Shown: positions 7,584 to 16,693 of the stretch, in pieces
Layout of the letters: every line of letters begins with the position of its first letter
Numbering within the stretch: position 1 is the first letter of the stretch
NCBI GenBank assembly: GCA_910587485.1
Contig: CAJUKN010000003.1
Span: 109,983 to 173,982 of the forward strand
Direction of reading: 5' to 3'
Source: an uncultured Lachnospira sp.
GTDB taxonomy: Bacteria; Bacillota; Clostridia; Lachnospirales; Lachnospiraceae
Length of the DNA: 64,000 bases
Translations under genes and position numbers: made by a program
The notes under the pieces: generated by a model
Databases searched by the model: none
What the model saw: the letters and a program-made list of their open reading frames with translations, nothing else
What the model was told of the DNA's origin: nothing

Positions 7584-8333
7584 TTAGCTTCTTGCTGCGC
7601 CGTCTACAGAAAGTACCACACCTGTTACATAACTTGCCATATCGCTTGCAAGGTATAAAAAGGCATTAGCAACATCTTCTGGTTCGCCAACGCGTCCTAA
7701 TGGGATAGTTGCTATCAGTGGTTTGATAACTTCATCTGGAAGTGCCGCAACCATATCTGTTTTTGTGACACCTGGTGCAACAGCATTTACACGAATATTA
7801 TCCTTTCCTAATTCTCTAGCAAGGGATTTTGTTAATCCATTTACTGCAAATTTAGAAGTTGGATATCCAACACCAGAAGGTTGTCCATAAATACTAACCA
7901 TAGAGCTTGTATTTAAAATTACACCGCCTCCCTGTGCTTTCATTACTTTTGCTGCGGATTGTGCGCAGTTAAATACGGCTGTTACATTAAGTTTCATAAT
8001 ATTATCAAAATCTTCTGGCTTATAATCATAAATACTTCCTCTAGCAGAAATACCAGCGTTATTTACCATAATATCAAATCTGCCAAATGTTTCTTTGGTA
8101 GTATTAACAGCTTTTTCAACTTCTTGTGAATCTTGCAAATTTGGACATAGACCAATAACTTTGTAATCAGGGTTTAATTCTTTTAATGTTGTAAGAGCTT
8201 TATCAATAGTTTCTTGTCTGGAACCACATAATGCAACACAAGCTCCATTGTCTAAATATGTTTTTACTATTGCAAAACCAATTCCTCTTGTTCCGCCAGT
8301 CACCATAGCTACTTTACCTTTTAATAATTCCAT
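7584..8333 (-). CDS. Short-chain dehydrogenase/reductase (FabG/BaiA-like)
   Basis: 249 residues from the ATG that follows GGAGG (8339-8343). Classical SDR features: TGGTRGIG cofactor loop (residues 12-19), NNAG (91-94), catalytic Ser143/144, Tyr157 and Lys161 in YPTSK, and C-terminal SVDGAARS. It should reduce or oxidise a carbonyl/hydroxyl group with NAD(P)H. The FAIVKTYLDNGA... opening, CPNLQDS segment and SVDGA ending recall 3-alpha-hydroxysteroid dehydrogenases BaiA of bile-acid-converting clostridia as well as FabG; the two cannot be separated by eye. No fatty-acid or bai genes adjoin it. The tnpB relic touches its 3' end. Confidence 0.85.
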   Translation of the reverse strand: MELLKGKVAMVTGGTRGIGFAIVKTYLDNGACVALCGSRQETIDKALTTLKELNPDYKVIGLCPNLQDSQEVEKAVNTTKETFGRFDIMVNNAGISARGSIYDYKPEDFDNIMKLNVTAVFNCAQSAAKVMKAQGGGVILNTSSMVSIYGQPSGVGYPTSKFAVNGLTKSLARELGKDNIRVNAVAPGVTKTDMVAALPDEVIKPLIATIPLGRVGEPEDVANAFLYLASDMASYVTGVVLSVDGAARS

Positions 8334-8489
8334 AAAAACCTCCAAATAATATATTATAGAAATAAATCCTATTTATAGAATAACACATTATAAAACATAG
8401 TCAAGTGATTTTGAGTGTTTATCTTCTTTAAAAAATCGCTGTTTTTTAACATTTTTCTTATAAAAATATTAAAATATAATAAAATATTC

Positions 8490-8521
8490 TTGACAACTAA
8501 TAAAAGTTAGCATATACTAAC
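8490..8521 (+). promoter_or_regulatory. feoA promoter with overlapping iron box
   Basis: TTGACA at 8490-8495 and TATACT at 8513-8518, 17 bases apart, form a good sigma-A promoter. GTTAG-CATATA-CTAAC at 8506-8521 is a perfect inverted repeat that covers the -10 box, so repressor binding would block polymerase. The rest of 8346-8674 is AT-rich and holds the element tail (copy f) and a short AGTCAAG/CTTGACT hairpin in the 5' leader. Confidence 0.8.
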
Positions 8522-8545
8522 ATTGAAAAAATTATTTTACAAAAT

Positions 8546-8586
8546 TGATAAGCAAGTAACAAGCAGATTGTGAGTATCTGTTTGAC
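8546..8586 (+). repeat. Dispersed element, tail only (copy f)
   Basis: GATAAGCAAGTAACAAG followed by the hairpin CAGAT-TGTGAGT-ATCTG and TTTGAC. Compared with GCGGAT...ATCCGC of other copies the stem has a paired G-C to A-T change. It lies in the transcribed 5' leader of the feo operon. Confidence 0.65.
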
Positions 8587-8674
8587 TGTATCAAAAAATA
8601 TAGTAAAAAAAGTAAATAGTCAAGTAATTGTAAAATATATGCTTGACTTAATATGAAGGAAAAGGGGTGTTATT

Positions 8675-8884
8675 ATGCCTTTAACGATGGCTAAACAGGG
8701 GGAAGAATGTGTTATTAAAAAGGTGGGAGGTAAGATAGAAACAAAAAAATTTTTGGAAACTTTAGGATTTGTTGTAGGTTGTGTTGTAACTGTTGTATCA
8801 GAAGTTAAAGGAAATCTTATTGTTCATATCAAAGATTCAAGGATAGCTATTGGAAAAGACATGGCTAATAAAATTTTGATATAA
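8675..8884 (+). CDS. feoA: FeoA-like protein 1
   Basis: 69 residues, one SH3-like FeoA domain (MPLTMAKQGEECVIKKVGG...). FeoA proteins are small cytosolic partners that associate with FeoB and support ferrous-iron uptake. This copy is the more divergent of the two FeoA genes: it lacks the usual MG-x-x-PG and GDP-x-x-x turn and has KDSRIAIGKDMANKILI at its end. Preceded by AAAAGGGG and the iron-box promoter at 8490-8521; 18 bases separate it from the next feoA, so the two are co-transcribed. Confidence 0.85.
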   Translation: MPLTMAKQGEECVIKKVGGKIETKKFLETLGFVVGCVVTVVSEVKGNLIVHIKDSRIAIGKDMANKILI

Positions 8885-8902
8885 ATATAAAGGAGAAACA
8901 TT

Positions 8903-9121
8903 ATGACATTAAAAGAAATTGCCTGTGGAAAAACAGTAAAAGTTATTAAACTTACAGGTGACGGAGCTGTTAAAAGGCGTATTATGGATATGGGAATAAC
9001 AAAAGGTGTTGAAATTTTTGTTAGAAAAGTGGCTCCATTAGGAGATCCTGTGGAAATTACAGTAAGAGGCTATGAGTTATCATTAAGGAAGTCAGATGCT
9101 CAAATGATTCTTGTTGAATGA
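8903..9121 (+). CDS. feoA: FeoA protein 2
   Basis: 72 residues, a canonical FeoA domain: MTLKEIACGKTVKVIKLTGDG, MDMGITKGVEIFV, APLGDPVEITVRGYELSLRK. Start after AAAGGAG. It is the likely direct regulator of the adjacent FeoB. A 182-base gap follows, with a possible weak terminator (GATAAC...GTTAT plus T-run) and a second iron box, so feoB can be transcribed separately. Confidence 0.9.
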   Translation: MTLKEIACGKTVKVIKLTGDGAVKRRIMDMGITKGVEIFVRKVAPLGDPVEITVRGYELSLRKSDAQMILVE

Positions 9122-9236
9122 TTTTCAGAATGATTATGCAAAAACAAAAAATGCTTGCAAGTTAGAAAAATGAAATTTAAGAAAAGATAAAATGTTAAAA
9201 GATAACACTTAGAAAAGTTATTTTTTTTATTTATAT

Positions 9237-9252
9237 GTTAGTTAAAGCTAAT
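9237..9252. promoter_or_regulatory. Iron box upstream of feoB
   Basis: GTTAG-TTAAAG-CTAAT at 9237-9252 is the third example of the GTTAG-N6-CTAAY palindrome in the locus, about 50 bases before the feoB start. A T-rich stretch precedes it; I cannot assign a convincing -35 box. It suggests feoB has its own iron-responsive promoter. Confidence 0.65.
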
Positions 9253-9303
9253 ATTTAATAGTATATAGTATCTTAAGTAAGTGTAAAAGAAAGGAAGTTA
9301 GAA

Positions 9304-11718
9304 ATGTCTATTAAAATAGCATTGGCAGGAAATCCAAACTGTGGAAAGACTACTTTATTTAATGCCTTGACAGGTTCTAATCAGTTTGTTGGAAATTGGC
9401 CGGGTGTTACAGTTGAAAAAAAAGAAGGAAAATTAAAGGGGCATAAAGATGTAACAGTGATAGATTTGCCGGGGATTTATTCCTTGTCTCCTTATACATT
9501 AGAGGAGGTTGTTGCAAGAAATTATCTTATTCATGATAAACCAGATGTAATACTTAATATTATTGATGGCACTAATATTGAAAGAAATTTATATTTGACA
9601 ACACAGCTGATAGAACTTGGAATACCAATGATAGTTGCTGTTAATATGATGGATATTGTAAACAAAAATGGCGATAAAGTTTATATTAATAAACTTAGTA
9701 AGAAACTTGGCTGTGATGTTGTAGAGATATCTGCTCTAAAAGGTATAGGAGTTAAAGAGGCAGCGAATAAGGCAGTTGAAGCAGTTGGAAACAATGTTGA
9801 AATAAACCATAAATTTCATCCAAGTGTAGAATCAATGATTTTATCAGTAGAAGAAAAATTAGGATTATTGGTTGATGAAAAGCAAAAAAGATTTTTTGCA
9901 ATTAAGCTTCTTGAAAAAGATGATAAGATTAACGAGCAGTTTGATATCATTCCAAATGTTGATGAAGAAATTAGAAATATGGAATCAGAATTTGATGATG
10001 ATACAGAAAGTATTATTACAAATGAACGATATACATATATATCTTCTATAATAAAAGAGTGTTGTTCAAAAAATAAAAAAAATGAAAAGTTGACTATTTC
10101 AGACAAGATTGATAAAGTTGTAACAAATAGAATTTTAGCATTGCCTATCTTTTTGGTAATAATGACACTTGTGTATTATATCTCGGTGACAACAGTTGGT
10201 ACATGGGTTACAGATTGGACAAATGATGGATTGTTTGGTGATGGATTTCATTTATTTGGCATTGGTTCTTCAGAGTATGAAGATGCTGTTGATGAATGGG
10301 CAAATGAATCAGTATTTATCAGTAATGTAAAAGCTCTTATTGAAGAAGCAGAAAATGCAGATGTTATAGGTGCAGACGACTTAAATGCAGCATTTGAAGA
10401 TAGAGATTTTGCAGCATTTGATGAAACATTGGGGTGTTATGGTGAAAAACTGGCAGAAGAAGGTTTTGATTTTGAAGCAGTGCTTCCATTAGATGAAGAT
10501 GGTGAATATATTGATATGCCAGATTCTGCAGATTATGGTGTATGGGTTCCGGGAATACCTATTTTAGTAGAAGATGGGCTTGAGGCAATTCATTGTGCCA
10601 AATGGCTTGAAGGATTGATTGTAGATGGAATTGTTGGCGGTGTTGGTGCAGTTCTTGGCTTTGTTCCACAAATGCTTGTATTGTTTCTATTTCTTGCTTT
10701 TTTGGAAGCGTGTGGATATATGGCAAGAGTTGCATTTATTATGGATAGAATTTTTAGAAAATTTGGACTTTCAGGAAAATCATTTATTCCAATTTTAATT
10801 GGAACAGGTTGTGGAGTTCCTGGCATTATGGCATCAAGAACGATTGAAAATGACCGTGACCGCAAAATGACAATTATGACAACAACATTTATACCTTGTG
10901 GTGCAAAAGTTCCTATTATAACATTAATTACAATGGCTTTATTCAATGGTGCATGGTGGGTTGCTCCAAGTGCTTATATCATTGGTATGGCAGCTATTAT
11001 TATATCGGGTATTATCTTAAAAAAGACTAAAATGTTTGCGGGAGAACCTGCTCCTTTTGTTATGGAGCTTCCAGCTTACCATTTACCTACAGTGAGCAAT
11101 GTATTAAGAAGCATGTGGGAAAGAGGATTTTCATTTATTAAAAAAGCAGGAACAATTATTCTTCTTTCTTCAATATTTATATGGGTAGGTTCTGTATTTG
11201 GGAATACAGCCAATGGATTTGGATTTGACCCAGATATGGAATTAGATAATAGTATACTTGGTATGATTGGAAATGCAATAAAGTTTATTTTTGTACCACT
11301 TGGATTTGGAAATGCAAGAGCAACCGTAGCAACGGTTATGGGACTTGTTGCGAAAGAAGAAGTTGTTGGCGTCTTTGGTGTTTTGGACTTTGAAGAACTT
11401 ATCCCACTTGCAGGATATTCATTTTTATTGTTTAACCTTCTTTGTGCGCCATGTTTTGCAGCTATGGGAGCCATAAAAAGAGAGATGAATAATATTAAAT
11501 GGTTTTGGTTTGCTATTGGATATCAATGTGTATTTGCTTATGTAATTGCATTTATGGTATATCAAATTGGAAGTATTTTTGTAGGAAATATTAATATTAT
11601 AGGAGTTATTCTAGCATTTATTTTTCTAGCACTATTTTGTTATCTATTATTTAGACCTTATAAAGAAAATCGTAATTTTAAATGGGATATAAGTAAAGTA
11701 ATAGGGGCTTCTAAATAA
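9304..11718 (+). CDS. feoB: Ferrous iron transporter FeoB with acidic insertion
   Basis: 804 residues. The N-terminal G-protein domain has GNPNCGKTT (G1, residues 8-16), DLPGIYSLSPY (G3) and NMMD (G4), followed by a GDI-type helical linker to about 270. The membrane part carries two Gate motifs, with CGVPGIMASRT and CGAKVPI giving the conserved cysteines. Unlike the second FeoB in this window, it has a roughly 110-residue strongly acidic insertion between the first and second membrane helices (about residues 310-425), predicted outside the cell. It imports Fe(II) under anaerobic conditions. ATG follows AAAGGAAG; the Cys-rich partner gene is downstream. Confidence 0.95.
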   Translation: MSIKIALAGNPNCGKTTLFNALTGSNQFVGNWPGVTVEKKEGKLKGHKDVTVIDLPGIYSLSPYTLEEVVARNYLIHDKPDVILNIIDGTNIERNLYLTTQLIELGIPMIVAVNMMDIVNKNGDKVYINKLSKKLGCDVVEISALKGIGVKEAANKAVEAVGNNVEINHKFHPSVESMILSVEEKLGLLVDEKQKRFFAIKLLEKDDKINEQFDIIPNVDEEIRNMESEFDDDTESIITNERYTYISSIIKECCSKNKKNEKLTISDKIDKVVTNRILALPIFLVIMTLVYYISVTTVGTWVTDWTNDGLFGDGFHLFGIGSSEYEDAVDEWANESVFISNVKALIEEAENADVIGADDLNAAFEDRDFAAFDETLGCYGEKLAEEGFDFEAVLPLDEDGEYIDMPDSADYGVWVPGIPILVEDGLEAIHCAKWLEGLIVDGIVGGVGAVLGFVPQMLVLFLFLAFLEACGYMARVAFIMDRIFRKFGLSGKSFIPILIGTGCGVPGIMASRTIENDRDRKMTIMTTTFIPCGAKVPIITLITMALFNGAWWVAPSAYIIGMAAIIISGIILKKTKMFAGEPAPFVMELPAYHLPTVSNVLRSMWERGFSFIKKAGTIILLSSIFIWVGSVFGNTANGFGFDPDMELDNSILGMIGNAIKFIFVPLGFGNARATVATVMGLVAKEEVVGVFGVLDFEELIPLAGYSFLLFNLLCAPCFAAMGAIKREMNNIKWFWFAIGYQCVFAYVIAFMVYQIGSIFVGNINIIGVILAFIFLALFCYLLFRPYKENRNFKWDISKVIGASK

Positions 11719-11925
11719 TGAAGAAAAGCAATTAAATAAATATTCATAATTAATTTTCTTACTTATAACTTTGATACTGTTTTGAAGTATTAAAAAATTT
11801 AGATTATTTTATAATAGGTATGTATAATTTTCTTGAAAAAAAGTTTTTTCTGATAAATTTAAATTATACTTAATTTAGTAATAATAAAAATTTTTAGTTT
11901 GTTCATCAAAGAAAGGTATATAATT

Positions 11926-12063
11926 ATGGGAACAGTGATTGTAGGAATAATTTTAATATGCGTAGTAGGTTTTATAATAAAAAATATGATAAAGGATAAG
12001 AGAGCAGGAAAATCAATTCAATGTGGTAAAGATTGCAAAAATTGCAGTGGACATTGTCATTGA
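11926..12063 (+). CDS. FeoB-associated Cys-rich membrane protein
   Basis: 45 residues: one N-terminal membrane helix (GTVIVGIILICVVGFIIKNM), a basic KDKRAGKS stretch, then C-G-K-D-C-K-N-C-S-G-H-C-H at the end. This is the pattern of the small Cys-rich membrane proteins encoded directly after feoB in many Clostridia, thought to help Feo transport. Start ATG after GAAAGG. It is the last gene of the feo operon; an element copy and a strong hairpin terminator follow. Confidence 0.88.
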   Translation: MGTVIVGIILICVVGFIIKNMIKDKRAGKSIQCGKDCKNCSGHCH

Positions 12064-12083
12064 GTGAAAAATAAATATTTTAT

Positions 12084-12224
12084 TAAGTGGATATTGTCAT
12101 TCGCTTTGTTGCTTGCTCATAACCTCATTGTCACCTCAAGGGGGTTGGCAAGAGCTTGAACTCTTGCCAAAGTAAGGAAGTCTTCTGCTTTTTAAGCAGG
12201 AGACTTTTTTAATGAGGTTAAAAT
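12084..12224 (-). repeat. Dispersed multi-helix element, copy g (full, recoded stems)
   Basis: On the minus strand: outer helix TAACCTCATT/AATGAGGTTA, hairpin AAGTCTCCTGCTT/AAGCAGAAGACTT, hairpin TTGGCAAGAG/CTCTTGCCAA, then TTATGAGCAAGCAAC and a degenerate tail. The two internal stems share almost no bases with copies e, i and k, yet occupy the same places and pair perfectly, strong evidence that structure is conserved. Confidence 0.8.
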
Positions 12225-12226
12225 AT

Positions 12227-12283
12227 AAATTGTGCAGTGTATCTATATAAAATATTTTTATAGATAAATTGCACAATTTTTTT
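12227..12283 (+). terminator. Intrinsic terminator after the feo locus
   Basis: AAATTGTGCA (12227-12236) pairs with TGCACAATTT (12270-12279), with inner ATCTAT/ATAGAT, followed by a T-run. It separates the feo transcript from the hydrogenase-like gene. Confidence 0.75.
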
Positions 12284-12417
12284 GATTTTGTATAGTAGTT
12301 TATGTTATAATAAGCACAGAATAGCTGTAGAGAAAGTTTACTAAGTAAATAGAATTATTTTTTCAACTTTCAGCGTGAAATTATATGTTACAATATGAAA
12401 ATGAAAGGGGTAAAAGA

Positions 12418-14373
12418 ATGACATATGAAAACCAAACAGGTTTAGTATATACAAATGATAAGTGTATAGGCTGTAATAAATGTATATCAGTCTGTCCTGT
12501 TATAACAGCAAATAGAGCTATTGAATTTAATGGGCATCAAAGAATTGAAGTGAATGGAGATATGTGTATTGCTTGTGGAGCATGTTTTGATGCATGTGAA
12601 CATAATGCAAGAAATTATTATGATGATACAGAACAGTTTTTTAATGATTTAAGTAAAGGTGAAGCTATATCAATATTATGGGCGCCTGCATTTGCAGCAA
12701 ATTATCCTGATGAATATAAACAGGTATTAGGAGGATTAAAAAAACTTGGGGCAAACAGAATAATTAGTGTCAGTTTTGGTGCAGATATTACTACATGGGG
12801 TTATATTAAATATATTACAGAGCATCATTTTAAAGGAGGAATATCACAGCCTTGTCCAGCAATCGTTAATTATATTGAGCATAATATACCAGAGTTAATT
12901 CCAAGCTTAGTGCCAATTCACAGTCCTGTTATGTGTGCTGCAATATATGCAAAAAAATATTTGAAATTGGCAGATAAGATTGCTTTTATAAGCCCGTGTA
13001 TAGCTAAAAAGGATGAAATAAACGATAGTAATACATATGGATATATCAATTATAATGTCACATTTAAACATTTAATGGAGTATGTCAGAAAACATAATAT
13101 TAAAGCAAATCCCGCTCCAAATGAAATTGAATATGGATTAGGGGCTATTTATCCAATGCCGGGTGGTTTAAAGGAAAATGTATATTGGTTTTGTGGAGAG
13201 GATGTGTTTATTCGTCAGATTGAGGGTGAAAAACACGCATATCATTTTTTGGAAGATTATAAAATAAGAGTGTTAAAAGGAAAAGAACTTCCATTTATGA
13301 TAGATGCTCTTAATTGCAGTCAAGGTTGTATATATGGAACAGGCATTGAAGAAGAAAAAAGTGGAACAGATGATATTTTATATGAGCTGCAAAAAATTAA
13401 ATTAGCAAGTAAAAAGCGAAAGAAGAGCAGTGCATGGAGTAAGAATGCCTCATCTAAAAATAGACTTCACAATCTCAATAAACAGTTTGCAAAATTAAAT
13501 ATTAATGATTTCATAAGAAAATATACAGATAAATCAAAAGGACATGAAATTGTAAGACCAGATGAAGCAACATTAAATAATATTTTTAATAATATGAATA
13601 AAGATACCTTTGAAAAACGTACTATTAATTGCAGCGCTTGTGGTTATGATACTTGTAAAGACATGGCTACCGCAATTCATAATAATTGTAATTATGCAAG
13701 TAGTTGTATTCATTATGTGAAAGATATTATTGAAGATGAAAAAGATATGTTGGAATCCTTTTCAAAAGAGATTGAAGAAAAAAATGAACAGATGAGTAGA
13801 AAAGATTCAGTTATTACTCAGATGGTTTATGAAGCAAATCAATCATTTACAACATTGAATAGTTCCATTAATGATATGGTTAGTGGAAATAATAACAATG
13901 CTGAAGAAAGTAGTAGTATTAGTGCCGCTATGGTTGAGGTAGTGAATTTTTGTAATAATATGAAAAAATCATTTGAAAAAATTGATGGATTATTGATTCA
14001 GTTGGGAAGCAATAATGCTTCTATTACAGATGTTGCAGAACAGACAAGCCTTTTATCTTTAAATGCATCAATTGAGGCGGCAAAAGCAGGAGAGGCAGGA
14101 AGAGGATTTGCAGTTGTTGCAGAAGAAATCCGTAAATTAAGTGAATCAAGTAATGCTACAGCGGCAGACAGTGACAAAAATAAGGAAGCAATAGCACACG
14201 CAATGGCACTTCTTACAAGTGAGGCAAACAAATTAGTAAAAATTATTGATGATGTAAATCAAAGAATTGGTAATTTAGCAGCAAGCACGCAAGAAATAGC
14301 AGCTTCTACTACATTGATTGGCAGTATATCAGACCAATTACAATCCATGTTTGAAGAAATAAAAAAATTGTAA
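12418..14373 (+). CDS. Sensory [FeFe]-hydrogenase-like / chemoreceptor fusion
   Basis: 651 residues from the ATG after AAAGGGG. Order: two ferredoxin-type 4Fe-4S motifs (CIGCNKCISVCP near 16, CIACGACFDACEH near 50); a hydrogenase H-cluster-like domain (70-350) with SQPCP (L1, one cysteine of the usual TSCCP lost), SPCIAKKDE (L2) and NCSQGC (L3); a further cluster motif NCSACGYDTC near 404; and a C-terminal methyl-accepting chemotaxis signalling domain (about 460-651) with EQTSLLSLNASIEAAKAGEA and GRGFAVVAEEIRKL. There are no membrane helices. It is most like group C/D sensory hydrogenases (HsfB/HydS type) wired to CheA/CheW rather than a catalytic H2 enzyme. No che gene is nearby. Confidence 0.85.
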   Translation: MTYENQTGLVYTNDKCIGCNKCISVCPVITANRAIEFNGHQRIEVNGDMCIACGACFDACEHNARNYYDDTEQFFNDLSKGEAISILWAPAFAANYPDEYKQVLGGLKKLGANRIISVSFGADITTWGYIKYITEHHFKGGISQPCPAIVNYIEHNIPELIPSLVPIHSPVMCAAIYAKKYLKLADKIAFISPCIAKKDEINDSNTYGYINYNVTFKHLMEYVRKHNIKANPAPNEIEYGLGAIYPMPGGLKENVYWFCGEDVFIRQIEGEKHAYHFLEDYKIRVLKGKELPFMIDALNCSQGCIYGTGIEEEKSGTDDILYELQKIKLASKKRKKSSAWSKNASSKNRLHNLNKQFAKLNINDFIRKYTDKSKGHEIVRPDEATLNNIFNNMNKDTFEKRTINCSACGYDTCKDMATAIHNNCNYASSCIHYVKDIIEDEKDMLESFSKEIEEKNEQMSRKDSVITQMVYEANQSFTTLNSSINDMVSGNNNNAEESSSISAAMVEVVNFCNNMKKSFEKIDGLLIQLGSNNASITDVAEQTSLLSLNASIEAAKAGEAGRGFAVVAEEIRKLSESSNATAADSDKNKEAIAHAMALLTSEANKLVKIIDDVNQRIGNLAASTQEIAASTTLIGSISDQLQSMFEEIKKL

Positions 14374-14823
14374 TTTATAAGATGTGTCAAGAACATTAAT
14401 GACTTTAGTTATGAGATGAATTGACACATATGTTAATAGTGTTAAAATATACTAAAATAAATTGCAATTTAGATATACACAAATCAAAAAATATATGATA
14501 TATTTCAATTGAAATAATAAATGTTTTTTTACATAATTCTATTTATTTTTATTATTATTTATTAAATTGTACTATAATAAATGATATGAAATAGTTTCAT
14601 TGTTATTATAGTTATAGAAGCATTTAAGGTGGTGGTGCTGTTAAAATAAAATGGTAAAAAATGATTATCACATTTGAAAAAGCTACCAGTGTAATTTTTG
14701 ATAAGATTTTTTAATATTTTATTGACACTTTAGCTTTTAGATGTTATAGTCAAACTAACTTTATGTATACTCTGTACATAAAACTAAAAATCTTATTATT
14801 AAATGAAAGAGGAGGAAACACAA
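14374..14823. other. 450-bp intergenic region before the cohesin genes
   Basis: ATGTGTCAA (14382-14390) pairs with TTGACACAT (14421-14429), a 9-bp stem without T-run. A clear promoter follows: TTGACA at 14722-14727 and TATAGT at 14745-14750 with 17-base spacing and an upstream TG. The 5' leader holds TTATGTA/TACATAA (14761-14781). No reading frame or recognised riboswitch is seen. Confidence 0.65.
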
Positions 14824-16668
14824 GTGAAAAAAATTAAAGCTAGTGTTCTTGCCGTTGTGTTGACAGTTTTAGCTGTTGTTGGCGGCGTGATTGGTCTTAA
14901 TAATATTACAGTTAAGGCCGCAGACCCACTTAAAGTATCCGTTGATACAGTGGATGCTACAAAGGGTCAAAAGAGTGTACAAGTTGCAGTTAATGTTGAA
15001 AATCCGGGCAATTTAGGTGGTTTGCAGCTTGAAGTTACATGGGATAAAGAAGTATTACAGGCAACAAGTGCAGTTAAAGGTGATTTTTCAATAGCATCTC
15101 CTGTAGTTAATACACAGAGAATAGAAGAAGGCTTTATTGGCTATGCAGATGCTGGCGCAGAAGGAGTAAATACATCAGGTAAAATTATGATAATCACATT
15201 TGATGTACTTGATGCAGCTAAGGTAGGTGTTAATCCAATTAATGTTAAAGTTCATTCAGCAGCATTAGGTGATATAAATGCTACACCAATCCCAGCTTCA
15301 GATATTGTTACAACAAATGGTGGTATTAAACTTCCAGAACCAGGTCCACTTAAGGTATCTGTTGATACAGTAGATGCTACACAAGGTCAGAAGGGTGTAG
15401 AAGTTGCAGTTAATGTTGAAAATCCTGGCAATTTAGCTGGTTTACAATTTGAAGTTACATGGGATAAAGAAGCATTAAAAGCAACAAATGCAGTTGCAGG
15501 TGATTTTAAGTTGGCAGCTCCTGAAGTTAATACAGAAAGAATTGCAGAAGGATTTATTGGTTATGCAGATGCTCATGAAACTGGAGTAGATGCATCAGGT
15601 AGAGCTGTAATCATCACATTTGATGTACTTAATGCAGCTAAGTTAGGTGCTAATCCAGTTGAAGTTAAGGTTACTTCAGCAGCCGATGGAGATGCTCAGG
15701 CAATTACAAAGATTGAAACAGTACAAGGTGCTGTTAATGTTGCAGAGTTTGTATGTGACCATAAGAATGTTAAAGATTCAGACTATGTTGTAGTAAAACA
15801 GCCTACATATACTGAAGAAGGTCTTGCAGAAGCAGTTTGTCCAGATTGTGGTAAAACATTAACACGTCCAGTTGATAAGCTTGTATGTGAGCATAAGAAT
15901 GTTAAAGATTCAGATTTTGTTGTAGTAAAAGAGCCTACATTAAGCGAAGAAGGTCTTGCAGAAGCAACATGTCCAGATTGTGGCGAAAAAGTAACACGTT
16001 CAATTCCTAAACTTGAGCGCCCATCTGACAGCAATGAAAATATTGTAGTTAATGGTGATGCAGATGTTAAAGTAGATGTTCCTAGTGGAGTTGCAGATAA
16101 TAACTTAACTAAGGAAGAACAAGATGCTATTTTAAATAATGGCGCAGATACAACAGTTAAGGTTGATGTAAATAAAGTTGATGAAAACAATGTTCCAAAG
16201 GCTGACAAGGATGCAATTCAAGCAGTACCAGATATTAAGGTAGCAGCTTTTATTGATATTAAAGTAACATTGCAGGTAGAAGGATTTGATGTTAAGTCAA
16301 TTACTCAAACAGCTTCAAAGATTGCATTTACAGTACAAATTCCAGCAGATATTTTGAATGCTCCAGAAGGTTATGTAAGAGAGTTTAATATTGTGAGAAT
16401 TCATAATGGAATTGCAGAGATGCTTAACCCAACAAAAAATGGTGACCAGCTTTCATTTGCTTCTGATAAGTTCTCAACATATGCTATTGTTTATTCTGAT
16501 AAGGTAGCTACAACACCAGATGACCCAACGACACCAACAACACCAACAACACCTGATGATAATAAGCCAAGCGCTCCTCAAACAGGTGATACACTTCCAA
16601 TTGCATTATTTGTATTAATGCTTGCAGGTATTGTTGGTATCGTAGTTACTTCTAAGAAGAGAGCTTAA
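14824..16668 (+). CDS. Cell-wall-anchored double-cohesin surface protein
   Basis: 614 residues from GTG, placed 8 bases after GGAGG (14811-14815); this start yields a clean signal peptide ending TVKAADP. Two cohesin domains follow (about 34-165 and 174-305), each with the pattern VSVDTVDAT-x-GQK and LEVTWDKE...GFIGYADA. Then come two zinc-ribbon-like repeats (C-H-K/E-x-x-V-K-D-S-D...CPDCG, about 312-400), a beta-rich domain (400-560), a Thr/Pro linker and a sorting signal APQTGD with a hydrophobic helix and KKRA tail. Cohesins bind dockerin-bearing enzymes, so this is a wall scaffold. No dockerin is encoded here. Confidence 0.88.
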   Translation: MKKIKASVLAVVLTVLAVVGGVIGLNNITVKAADPLKVSVDTVDATKGQKSVQVAVNVENPGNLGGLQLEVTWDKEVLQATSAVKGDFSIASPVVNTQRIEEGFIGYADAGAEGVNTSGKIMIITFDVLDAAKVGVNPINVKVHSAALGDINATPIPASDIVTTNGGIKLPEPGPLKVSVDTVDATQGQKGVEVAVNVENPGNLAGLQFEVTWDKEALKATNAVAGDFKLAAPEVNTERIAEGFIGYADAHETGVDASGRAVIITFDVLNAAKLGANPVEVKVTSAADGDAQAITKIETVQGAVNVAEFVCDHKNVKDSDYVVVKQPTYTEEGLAEAVCPDCGKTLTRPVDKLVCEHKNVKDSDFVVVKEPTLSEEGLAEATCPDCGEKVTRSIPKLERPSDSNENIVVNGDADVKVDVPSGVADNNLTKEEQDAILNNGADTTVKVDVNKVDENNVPKADKDAIQAVPDIKVAAFIDIKVTLQVEGFDVKSITQTASKIAFTVQIPADILNAPEGYVREFNIVRIHNGIAEMLNPTKNGDQLSFASDKFSTYAIVYSDKVATTPDDPTTPTTPTTPDDNKPSAPQTGDTLPIALFVLMLAGIVGIVVTSKKRA

Positions 16669-16693
16669 TTAATGTTTGATTAAAATGTACAAT

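Noticed and set aside
7430..7669. 79-codon plus-strand open frame
   Set aside because: Lies antisense to the tnpB relic and the SDR 3' end and resembles no protein.
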